This document shows, in pieces, positions 8,866 to 16,340 of a stretch of 64,000 nt of DNA. The notes beneath the pieces are model-generated. The model had not been told where the DNA came from. It did not search any database and saw nothing but the letters and a program-made list of their open reading frames with translations. Position 1 is the stretch's first letter; each line of letters starts with the position of its first letter. The stretch covers positions 1-64,000 of the forward strand of contig CAKOYB010000005.1 of assembly GCA_934130435.1 (NCBI GenBank). The letters are read 5' to 3'. The stretch is from an uncultured Clostridia bacterium. Its GTDB lineage: Bacteria; Bacillota; Clostridia; TANB77; CAG-508. The translations under genes were made by a program, and so were the position numbers.

Positions 8866-8913
8866 AATATATCCAAAGTAAAGCAGCTTCGTTTTCTGCT
8901 CTTCTTATTTCTT

Positions 8914-8985
<72 letters not shown>

Positions 8986-9043
8986 TTGTAATTTCTCCTT
9001 TTATATTTTCTTGCGTTGTCTTTTTCTTTAATTAACTGTTTTT

Positions 9044-9072
9044 ATTATTACATAAGAGAATTTAATTTTCAA
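9044..9072 (-). promoter_or_regulatory. Promoter of cassette 2
   Basis: TTGAAA, 17-nt spacer, TG-T-AATAAT on the minus strand, conserved in all five copies. Downstream, before the leader ribosome site, lies CAACGCAA (9018-9011), which is complementary to TTGCGTTG next to the prepilin ribosome site (8836-8829). Confidence 0.8.
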
Positions 9073-9115
9073 GAGTTTTATATAAAATTTAAATTGCAAA
9101 TTACAATAATTTATC

Positions 9116-9232
9116 TAGCCTACCTTTTGTATATTTTTTAAAAAGATTAAACTCTCCAAGGCATACGCGGGTATTCCCCCGCCTCAATGGGCTGTCGAGA
9201 TTTAACTTTTTTAAAAATATACAAAACGGCTA
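9116..9232 (-). repeat. 117-nt long-hairpin element, copy 2
   Basis: Same element as at 135-251, differing at a handful of positions, with the arms and the GCGGG/CCCGC core stem retained. It lies upstream of the cassette 2 promoter. Confidence 0.7.
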
Positions 9233-9239
9233 GTTATAA

Positions 9240-9262
9240 ATAATAATAATAATAATAATAAT
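9240..9262. repeat. (TAA)n trinucleotide tract
   Basis: About seven TAA/AAT units between the long hairpin and the palindrome. The same site in the copies near 255 and 30868 holds only a short AATACTAATATAA, so the tract is expanded only here. Confidence 0.8.
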
Positions 9263-9274
9263 ATAAATATAAAA

Positions 9275-9374
9275 CACCCAACTATATATTATTTTCGATG
9301 AATAAAAAAATTAATTGTTCGTGCTGCCTAGAACATTATATTTTTTATGAAAAGAAAAAATATATAGTTGGGTG
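9275..9374. repeat. Palindromic element, cassette 2 upstream copy
   Basis: A 100-bp nested palindrome with outer arms CACCCAACTATATA / TATATAGTTGGGTG and inner TGTTC-N10-GAACA. A second partial unit continues to about 9420 and its CTAATTGTTCATT runs into the end of murI, supplying its last codons (Met-Asn-Asn) and TAG stop. Confidence 0.8.
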
Positions 9375-9413
9375 ATGCTATCTTTCTATAATTTATATTG
9401 ATAAATAAAAAAA

Positions 9414-10163
9414 CTAATTGTTCATTATTTCTGATTTTTCTTTTACTAGTCTTCCTGAATAGTAATATTCTATTTCTAGTTTGTTATTTCCCAGTAATTG
9501 ATTATTTTCTAAAGTTTCTCTTAGTCTTTTTGCTACTCCTATACTTCCATCAATTATGCATATATTTTCTGGAAATATTGTTTTAAGCATTGGTTTAAAG
9601 TATGGAAAATGTGTACAGCCAAGTACTAAATATGAATACTCATCCAAATTAATTTTTTCTACTTTTTTTAGTATATATTCTCTAACTTCATCTGTTTCAA
9701 ATTCGCCTTTTTCTGCAAATGTTACTAGTTCAGGCATTGCCATTAATTCTACAATATTTTCGGCATTTAATTTTTGTATTAAGGCTTTAACTTTTTCTCC
9801 TTTTACTGTAACTGGTGTTGCCATCAGTAAAACTTTTTTATTCTTTCTGTTTTCTACTGCTGGTTTTATAGCTGGTTCTATTCCTATTATTGGAATAGAA
9901 TAATCCTCTCTTAATTTATTAATTGCTACACTTGTAGCAGTGTTACATGCTATAACTATTGCCTTTACTTTTTTTGAAATAAAAAAGTCTACTGCTTTTT
10001 TTACATATCCTAAAATCTGTTCATTACTTTTTAAGCCATAAGGTACATTATCTACATCTGCATAGTAAATATACTTTTCATTTGGCAATATTTTAATAAT
10101 CTGTTTTAAAACAGTTAATCCGCCTATTCCTGAGTCAAATACTCCTATTGGATTATTATTCAT
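9414..10163 (-). CDS. murI: Glutamate racemase
   Basis: About 249 residues. It supplies D-glutamate for peptidoglycan. The FDSGIGGLTVL start, the first catalytic cysteine in ACNTATS and the second in LGCTHFPYF are all present. The start is the ATG after GGGAGG, whose A overlaps the TAA of the upstream gene, implying translational coupling. The 3' end reads into a cassette palindrome unit, so the last few residues appear to be supplied by the repeat; the catalytic core is not affected. Confidence 0.93.
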   Translation of the reverse strand: MNNNPIGVFDSGIGGLTVLKQIIKILPNEKYIYYADVDNVPYGLKSNEQILGYVKKAVDFFISKKVKAIVIACNTATSVAINKLREDYSIPIIGIEPAIKPAVENRKNKKVLLMATPVTVKGEKVKALIQKLNAENIVELMAMPELVTFAEKGEFETDEVREYILKKVEKINLDEYSYLVLGCTHFPYFKPMLKTIFPENICIIDGSIGVAKRLRETLENNQLLGNNKLEIEYYYSGRLVKEKSEIMNN

Positions 10164-11623
10164 TATTCCTCCCATCTTTTATCTTTTCTACAATCGCCAA
10201 ATTCTCTATCAACTTTTCCTTTTCCTTCTTTTCCTTTTCCTTCTTTGTTTACTTTTTTTGGTTTCTTGTCATTATCGTCATCAGTATCTAATGCTTCTTC
10301 TTGCAAGTTTAATACAACTTTATCAGGACTTAATCCTTCTTTTATTTTTTCATCATATTTTTGCATTATTTCTTCTAACGGAATTCCTGTAATATTAGAA
10401 AGATTTCTCCATGTCATTTTAAATGAAACTCCTGGTATTTGCTTTTCATAAACATTTTCACATTCTTCTCTAGTCATTTCATTTCCATCTGAATTTTCAA
10501 TTGATATTTCATCATCTCCATGCTCTATATGCTCAGTCGCTTCTTGTGTTTTATTATCTGCATTATACTCTCCCCTATTAGGATCTTCTTGTGCACGTAC
10601 TTCTCTTGAAGTTCTTTTTACATTTGAAGTCTCTATTTGTGTTCCATTAAATACATTTCCTTCATTTCCATTTATTCCTCTAGTCATCTCTCCATAATAT
10701 GCCTGTATTTCTCCATATTCTCCCATTTCAAAAGAAAAATTCTTATCAGTTCCTCTTACTTTATACATTGATGCATTTCCATTTTCTTCTCTTGTAATTC
10801 CATCTGCGTCAGTTTGAATTCTACCTTTACCTGCATTCGTTCCCGCAGACATATTAGGCTCTAATTTGTCATCCATACTTATAGAAGTGCCATCATTCAT
10901 TATAGCTATCATAGAATATCTAGAATTATTTCTATTACCTCCTTCAGATATTTTTGCTGCAGCTTCTGAGTAAACAATAACAAACTTCTTTACTCCTTTC
11001 ATGCCTAAAACATTTTCCATATTTTCATAATTATTAACTTTAGTATTTGCTTTAATCTCTTGCAAATTATTTAAGCTTTCCACCTTTGTGGTATCAAGTT
11101 CTTCCCCTTCTTTTGTATCCTGCTTTTTTTCCTTATCTTCGCCTTCTATCTCTGATATGGCTTTTATATCATCCTTGTTTATTCCCAATATTTCAGAGTA
11201 TTCTTCTTCTTTCTCATTTAGCAATTCATTTAAACTGAAAATTCCATTTTCTTCTTTTTCTTTTTCATTCATTACTTCACTGTTTTGCTTTAATTCTTCA
11301 ATCCTTTGAGCAATTGCTTTTGCCTCATCTATATTAACTTTTAATAACCCATTTATCGCAGCTTGTCCATCTTTTTCTATTCCTATAAGTGTATTATCAG
11401 CATAATATTTTAAGATTATATTGTCCGTGTTTATATCTAGTTCTTCTACCAAATATAATGTACATTCTTTTTCTTCTCCTGGTAATTGTACTGTTCCAAG
11501 TCTTTTTATATCTTGAATCTTTGTTGTCCTATCTTTTCCTTGTTCTATTAAATCTAACTCAAGCTTATTTTTCATTGCATTTAGTTCTTCAAAAACTTCT
11601 TGCTTTGAAAGTTCATTTTTCAT
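10163..11623 (-). CDS. Acidic protein of unknown function
   Basis: A 486-residue protein with no signal peptide or membrane segment. A helical N-terminal region (1-115) is followed by a Glu/Lys-rich linker (about 118-190). A central part (about 205-330) contains VKKFVIVYSEAAAKIS and several Gly/Asn-rich loops. The C-terminus is highly charged and ends in a lysine/glycine-rich tract. I do not recognise a family. It sits between rimO and murI, with a one-base overlap into murI and an AGGAGT ribosome site, so it is probably co-transcribed with them. Confidence 0.75.
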   Translation of the reverse strand: MKNELSKQEVFEELNAMKNKLELDLIEQGKDRTTKIQDIKRLGTVQLPGEEKECTLYLVEELDINTDNIILKYYADNTLIGIEKDGQAAINGLLKVNIDEAKAIAQRIEELKQNSEVMNEKEKEENGIFSLNELLNEKEEEYSEILGINKDDIKAISEIEGEDKEKKQDTKEGEELDTTKVESLNNLQEIKANTKVNNYENMENVLGMKGVKKFVIVYSEAAAKISEGGNRNNSRYSMIAIMNDGTSISMDDKLEPNMSAGTNAGKGRIQTDADGITREENGNASMYKVRGTDKNFSFEMGEYGEIQAYYGEMTRGINGNEGNVFNGTQIETSNVKRTSREVRAQEDPNRGEYNADNKTQEATEHIEHGDDEISIENSDGNEMTREECENVYEKQIPGVSFKMTWRNLSNITGIPLEEIMQKYDEKIKEGLSPDKVVLNLQEEALDTDDDNDKKPKKVNKEGKGKEGKGKVDREFGDCRKDKRWEE

Positions 11624-11646
11624 AATACTCTACTCCTAAACTATTT

Positions 11647-12966
11647 TTAAATTAACTTAGCAATCAAGTCATATTCTTTAATCTGCGTAATCTTGCATAA
11701 AACAAATTTATCTACCAAATTGTTTTCTTTATTGTTCTCTATATATACAATCCCATCTATTTCAGGTGCATCCATTTCAGTTCTTCCTATATAATACTTA
11801 CCATCAAATGTTTTATTTTCTATTAAAACTTCTAATTCTTTATTTAGATATTTTTTAAGATTTTCTCTAGATATTTCATTTTGCAATTTCATTATCTTAT
11901 TGTATCTTGCCCTTTTGGTATTTCCATTTATTTGATTTGGAAGTTTTTCAGCTGGTGTATTATCTTCTTTTGAATACATAAATACTCCTAATTTATCAAA
12001 CCTAGTTTGTTTTACGAATTCATATAATTGTTCAAAATCTTCTTTCGTCTCTCCAGGAAATCCAACTATCAAAGAAGTTCTAAGCACTACATCTGGAATT
12101 TCTTTTCTTATTTTTTCGATTAACTGCTTTATTGATTTTGAATCACTCTTTCTATTCATTCTCTTTAAAACAGAATCAGATATGTGTTGAATTGGAATAT
12201 CAAAATATTTACATATTTTTTTATTCTCTTTTACTATTCTTATTAGTTCATCTGTTATTGTTTCAGGATATGAATAAAGAAATCTTATCCATTTTACTCC
12301 ATCTATTTTTGATACTTGTTCTAATACCTCACTTAGCATTGTTTTTCCATATATGTCAATGCCATACTTTGTTGTATCTTGTGCTATTATAATTAACTCT
12401 TCGTATCCTTTCTTTGCTAAGCTGTTTGCTTCTTCAAGAATGTCTTCTATTTTTCTGCTTTTAAATGGTCCTCTAATATATGGTATAGCGCAATATGTAC
12501 ATCTATTACTACAGCCTTCTGCGATTTTTAGATATGCAGTTTTATTTCCTGTAGTAATTGTCTTATTTAAATAATTTTCCAACCTGTTATAATCATTCTC
12601 TATTGTAGTTTTATTGCTATCTATTAACTGATTTATTTTGTTTTCAAAATCATTATATTCTGAAAATTTTATAAACAAGTCTACTTCTGGAATACTTTTT
12701 TGTAAGTCCTCTTTATATCTTTCTACAAGACATCCCATTACTATTAAATACTTGCACCTTTTCTTTTTATATTCTGCCATTTCTAATATTGTATTAATTG
12801 CTTCTTCCTTTGCAGATTCAATAAATCCGCAAGTATTAATTACAATAATATCTGCATCAGCTGCTTCGTTAACTATATTAAATTTTTTATTCTTAAATAT
12901 TCCTATTGCAATTTGGGTATCTACTAAATTTTTATTGCATCCTAATGATATAAATCCTACGTTCAT
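11647..12966 (-). CDS. rimO: Ribosomal protein S12 methylthiotransferase RimO
   Basis: A 439-residue radical-SAM methylthiotransferase that modifies an aspartate of ribosomal protein S12. The N-terminal domain has the three cluster cysteines (SLGCNKNL, NTCGF, MGCLVERY). The radical-SAM motif is CSNRCTYC, and a C-terminal TRAM-like domain closes the protein. SLGCNKNLVD and CAIPYIRGPF favour RimO over MiaB. AGAGGAG ribosome site. It lies just downstream of the ylmH gene. Confidence 0.93.
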   Translation of the reverse strand: MNVGFISLGCNKNLVDTQIAIGIFKNKKFNIVNEAADADIIVINTCGFIESAKEEAINTILEMAEYKKKRCKYLIVMGCLVERYKEDLQKSIPEVDLFIKFSEYNDFENKINQLIDSNKTTIENDYNRLENYLNKTITTGNKTAYLKIAEGCSNRCTYCAIPYIRGPFKSRKIEDILEEANSLAKKGYEELIIIAQDTTKYGIDIYGKTMLSEVLEQVSKIDGVKWIRFLYSYPETITDELIRIVKENKKICKYFDIPIQHISDSVLKRMNRKSDSKSIKQLIEKIRKEIPDVVLRTSLIVGFPGETKEDFEQLYEFVKQTRFDKLGVFMYSKEDNTPAEKLPNQINGNTKRARYNKIMKLQNEISRENLKKYLNKELEVLIENKTFDGKYYIGRTEMDAPEIDGIVYIENNKENNLVDKFVLCKITQIKEYDLIAKLI

Positions 12967-12980
12967 TGTAACTCCTCTTT

Positions 12981-13787
12981 TTATATGTACTTATTAACTA
13001 ATAGTATATTTCTTCCACTTTTAGTTTGCCCTTCAATTTTTTCAAGAACAAATCTGCCTCTGTTTCTTATTGTTATTATATCTTTTTCTTTAACTTGTTT
13101 TGTCCCTTTTGTTATATTTTCAAAATTTACAAAAACCTTTCCTAAATTCAGTAGTTCATTTGCTTTATTTCTAGAAGTTCTTGCCAATTCAGAAACAACT
13201 GCATCTAGTCTCATAGATGGCACTATAATCTTTATCTTAAGCAAATTTTTGGTTATAGTTCTAATATCTTTTAAGTCAATTTTGAATATTTCTGCTTTAC
13301 TGAATCTTGTTAAACTTTTTAAATTTGATAGTGCAAAATTAGTTATTTCATTTTTTATAAGTATGTCTGCGCCATCATTACTTACTATAATATCACCAAT
13401 TTTTTCTCTTGCTATTCCAATTTTTATTAGTGCTCCCAAATAATCTTTATGAGTATACATTCCTTCAAGCTCTTTTGGAATACATATTCTAATAACTGAT
13501 ATGTCAAGCAATGAAATTGGGTTTTCATTTGCAACTTGAGTTAGTTTTTCTGGATAAAATAGTATCGTTTTTCTTTCTGCATCATTAGCTCCGCCACTAA
13601 TAATATAATTATCTATATTATTTGCTTTTAGTATATTTTTTAGTATGTATTCTTCATTTAAGTTTAAAAAATCAGTTGATGTAATTTTATTATTCTTTCT
13701 TGATAATTCCTCTTGATCAAGTAATTTTGATATTAACAATTTATCTTCTGGATTATTGTACTTTTTTAATATATTTTGTTTGTCCAT
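12981..13787 (-). CDS. YlmH-type S4-domain RNA-binding protein
   Basis: A 268-residue protein. The N-terminal part (1-170) is typical of YlmH, and the S4 RNA-binding domain (about 188-245) includes MRLDAVVSELARTSRNKANELL. YlmH/RqcP2 acts in ribosome-associated quality control and is often encoded near sepF and divIVA. Here it is about 41 kb away from them. It begins two bases after the dut stop with no clear ribosome site, so translation is probably coupled to dut. Confidence 0.88.
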   Translation of the reverse strand: MDKQNILKKYNNPEDKLLISKLLDQEELSRKNNKITSTDFLNLNEEYILKNILKANNIDNYIISGGANDAERKTILFYPEKLTQVANENPISLLDISVIRICIPKELEGMYTHKDYLGALIKIGIAREKIGDIIVSNDGADILIKNEITNFALSNLKSLTRFSKAEIFKIDLKDIRTITKNLLKIKIIVPSMRLDAVVSELARTSRNKANELLNLGKVFVNFENITKGTKQVKEKDIITIRNRGRFVLEKIEGQTKSGRNILLVNKYI

Positions 13788-13789
13788 AA

Positions 13790-14251
13790 CTATTTATTTG
13801 TTGAGCCAAATCCTCCTGTTCTTTCTCCTTGTACATTGTCATTATCAACCTTTAAGAATTTTTGAAAAATACCTTGTCCTATGCATTCTCCTTTTTTTAT
13901 TGTTATGTCTTCTTCTTTAATATTATAAAATGCAAACATTATATGTCCATCATTATCTTGATTTCCATAATAATCAGCATCAACTACTCCTATACTATTA
14001 GATAATATTAACCCCTTTTTCTTTGGGTTAGAACTTCTATTAGCTAATATTAGCACTTCATCTTCTTGCATATATGCTTTAATCCCTGTTTTTACTAATG
14101 TTGGATTCATTCCCTTTTTAAATGATGGTACAATACAATCCTCTGCAGCTTCTATATCGTATCCTGCTGAATTCTTAGTTTTTCTTATAGGCAAATTTAT
14201 ATTTTGGTCTTCAAATCCTTTTGCTACTTCAAATCCTCTTAATTTATTCAT
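13790..14251 (-). CDS. dut: dUTP diphosphatase
   Basis: A 153-residue trimeric-type dUTPase that hydrolyses dUTP to dUMP. The five family motifs are visible: SAGYDIEA, NRSSNP, GVVDADYYGN (catalytic Asp), GECIGQGIF and ERTGGFGST at the flexible C-terminus. AAAGGAAG ribosome site. First gene of the dut-ylmH-rimO-unknown-murI run. Confidence 0.95.
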   Translation of the reverse strand: MNKLRGFEVAKGFEDQNINLPIRKTKNSAGYDIEAAEDCIVPSFKKGMNPTLVKTGIKAYMQEDEVLILANRSSNPKKKGLILSNSIGVVDADYYGNQDNDGHIMFAFYNIKEEDITIKKGECIGQGIFQKFLKVDNDNVQGERTGGFGSTNK

Positions 14252-14414
14252 TATTTTATCTTCCTTTCACTTTATTAATATCTATAATTTTATATATTTT
14301 TTTTATATTTGTCAATGTTCTAAACGTTTATATATTGCAAATAGAACAAGCAAATTTGTTCACTCAGATTTGATCTTCCCAATGTAATGAGAAAACTTAA
14401 TCTTGTTGTATGTG

Positions 14415-14550
14415 GAACAAAGCGACTTCAGTCGCCCTTTGTTCTTGCCGATTTGAGTTTCCTAATGCAATGAGGAAATCTCAAAGGCAATAGCGATTAT
14501 AGCATTTTTTATATAGTAGGAAATTAGTAATTTCCTACTATATAAAAAAA
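14415..14550. repeat. Dispersed three-hairpin element, copy A
   Basis: Three consecutive hairpins: GAACAAAG-GCGACTTCAGTCGC-CTTTGTTC, TTTGAGTTTCC/GGAAATCTCAAA, and a long AT-rich palindrome around TAGTAGGAAAT. A near-identical element lies at 25162-25296, and a shortened inverted one at 40060-40135. It follows the transketolase gene and could act as a 3' stabiliser or terminator. The remaining 160 bases of this gene-free stretch (14252-14414) hold nothing else recognised. Confidence 0.8.
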
Positions 14551-14558
14551 TACCAAAC

Positions 14559-15488
14559 CTAAAGTTTGATATTTTCTATTATATCTTCAGCTGTTATTTT
14601 ATAATATTTCATTAACTCTTCTGCTTTTCCAGACCTTCCAAAAGTATCATTAATTCCCATTCTTAATACTTTCGTTGGATAGTTCTCTGAAAGTACTTCG
14701 CATACAGCCGTACCTAATCCTCCAATTATGCTATGATCTTCAATTGTTATTATTTTTTTAGTTTCCTTAGCTGCTTTTATTATTATTTCACTATCGATAG
14801 GTTTAATTGTATGCATATCAATAACTCTTATGTCAATACCCTCTTCTATCAACTTTTCTTTTGCTTTTAAAGCTTCTGCAACTGTTATTCCTGTTGCAAT
14901 TACTGTTGCATCAGTTCCATTTCCAAACTGACATGCTTTTCCTATATTAAATTCTGTATCTTCATCATATATTATTGGCGAAGCAAGTCGTCCAAGCCTT
15001 AAATAAACAGGCCCATCTATTTTAGATATTTCTTCCACAGCCCACTTTGTTTGAGTATCATCAGATGTTGAAATTACAGTCATATTAGGCAAAGTTCTCA
15101 TCATGCTAATATCCTCAAGCATTTGATGTGTAGCTCCATCTTCTCCTACTGTTACTCCACAATGCGTTGCACAAATCTTTACATTTAAATTTGGATAGCA
15201 AACACTATTTCTTATCTGATCATATGCTCTTCCAGCTGCAAACACAGCAAATGTACTTAAATAAGGTATCTTTCCCATTGTAGACATTCCTGCTGCTGTT
15301 CCAACCATGTCTTGTTCAGCTATTCCCATGTCAAAAAATCTTTCAGGAAACTTTTGGGCAAATATACTTGTTTTAGTTGCTCCAGACAAATCTGCATCTA
15401 ATACAACTATATTTTTATTAATATCACCTAAATTAGCCAAAGCTTCTCCATAACTTTGTCTAGTTGCTATCTTCTTTTCTAAGTTCAT
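14559..15488 (-). CDS. Transketolase, C-terminal subunit
   Basis: About 309 residues: the pyrimidine-binding half and C-terminal domain of a split transketolase. GIAEQDMVG holds the expected catalytic Glu for thiamine activation; GATHQMLEDI and the TKVLRMGINDTFGRSGKAEEL tail region fit the family. The start is the ATG after GGAGG. That site overlaps the TAG of the N-terminal subunit gene, so both halves are made together. It works in the non-oxidative pentose phosphate pathway. A 1-deoxyxylulose-5-phosphate synthase is less likely given the two-gene split. Confidence 0.9.
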   Translation of the reverse strand: MNLEKKIATRQSYGEALANLGDINKNIVVLDADLSGATKTSIFAQKFPERFFDMGIAEQDMVGTAAGMSTMGKIPYLSTFAVFAAGRAYDQIRNSVCYPNLNVKICATHCGVTVGEDGATHQMLEDISMMRTLPNMTVISTSDDTQTKWAVEEISKIDGPVYLRLGRLASPIIYDEDTEFNIGKACQFGNGTDATVIATGITVAEALKAKEKLIEEGIDIRVIDMHTIKPIDSEIIIKAAKETKKIITIEDHSIIGGLGTAVCEVLSENYPTKVLRMGINDTFGRSGKAEELMKYYKITAEDIIENIKL

Positions 15489-15498
15489 AATACCTCCT

Positions 15499-16320
15499 CT
15501 ATTTAAGTTCATTTATAGCTTCTTCATATTCTTCTTTATTTGGTGCTTTTCCATGCCAAGAAGCTTGATTTTCCATAAATTTTACGCCTTTTCCTTTTAT
15601 CGTCTTAGCAATTATAGCTGTAGGCATTCCTTTACATTTTCTTGCCATATCAAATGCATTAATAATTTGTTCATAATTATGTCCATCTATGTTTATTGTG
15701 TTAAAACCAAAACTTTTAAACTTTTCGTCTATAGGATATGAATTCATTACATTGGCTATTTCTCCATCTATTTGAAGATTATTATTATCTACTATTAAGC
15801 ACAAATTATCAAGTTTATAATGTGCTGAAGACATTGCGGCTTCCCAAATTTGCCCTTCCTCTATTTCTCCGTCTCCAACTATACAATAAACTCTTATATC
15901 CATATTTTCTCTTTTAGCAACAATAGCCATTCCATTTGCAGCTGAAAGTCCTTGGCCTAATGAACCTGTTGTCATGTCTACTCCAGGTATTTTTTTCATA
16001 TCTGGATGACCTTGTAAGAAACTATCAATCTTTCTAAATTTTTCTAACTCATCTTTTGAGAAAAAACCTTTTTCGCTTAGTGCAGCGTAAAGTGCTGCAG
16101 AAGCATGACCTTTTGATAATACAAATCTATCTCTATTTAAGTTTTTACTGTCTTGTGGAAACACTTTCATTTCATTAAAATATAAAACAGTGAGAATATC
16201 TGCAATTGAAAGTGCCCCACCTGGATGTCCTGATTGTGCATGATATACTTCTTCTAAAATACTTCTTCTTATATTTTTAGAAATATTTTTTAATTCATTA
16301 ATATCTGTAACTTTAGACAT
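15499..16320 (-). CDS. Transketolase, N-terminal subunit
   Basis: A 273-residue thiamine-diphosphate-binding half of the split transketolase. HAQSGHPGGALS, SKGHASAALYA and the diphosphate/Mg motif GDGEIEEGQIWEA...NNN are present. AGGAG ribosome site. It lies directly upstream of its partner subunit. Confidence 0.92.
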   Translation of the reverse strand: MSKVTDINELKNISKNIRRSILEEVYHAQSGHPGGALSIADILTVLYFNEMKVFPQDSKNLNRDRFVLSKGHASAALYAALSEKGFFSKDELEKFRKIDSFLQGHPDMKKIPGVDMTTGSLGQGLSAANGMAIVAKRENMDIRVYCIVGDGEIEEGQIWEAAMSSAHYKLDNLCLIVDNNNLQIDGEIANVMNSYPIDEKFKSFGFNTINIDGHNYEQIINAFDMARKCKGMPTAIIAKTIKGKGVKFMENQASWHGKAPNKEEYEEAINELK

Positions 16321-16340
16321 AAAAATCTCCTATATTAATA

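Noticed and set aside
8805..8876. N-terminal extension MDILKEMDR... of the prepilin-like proteins
   Set aside because: The extension reads through the attenuator hairpin and ribosome site, and loop-length and A-run changes break its frame in cassettes 4 and 5, so it is not conserved protein.
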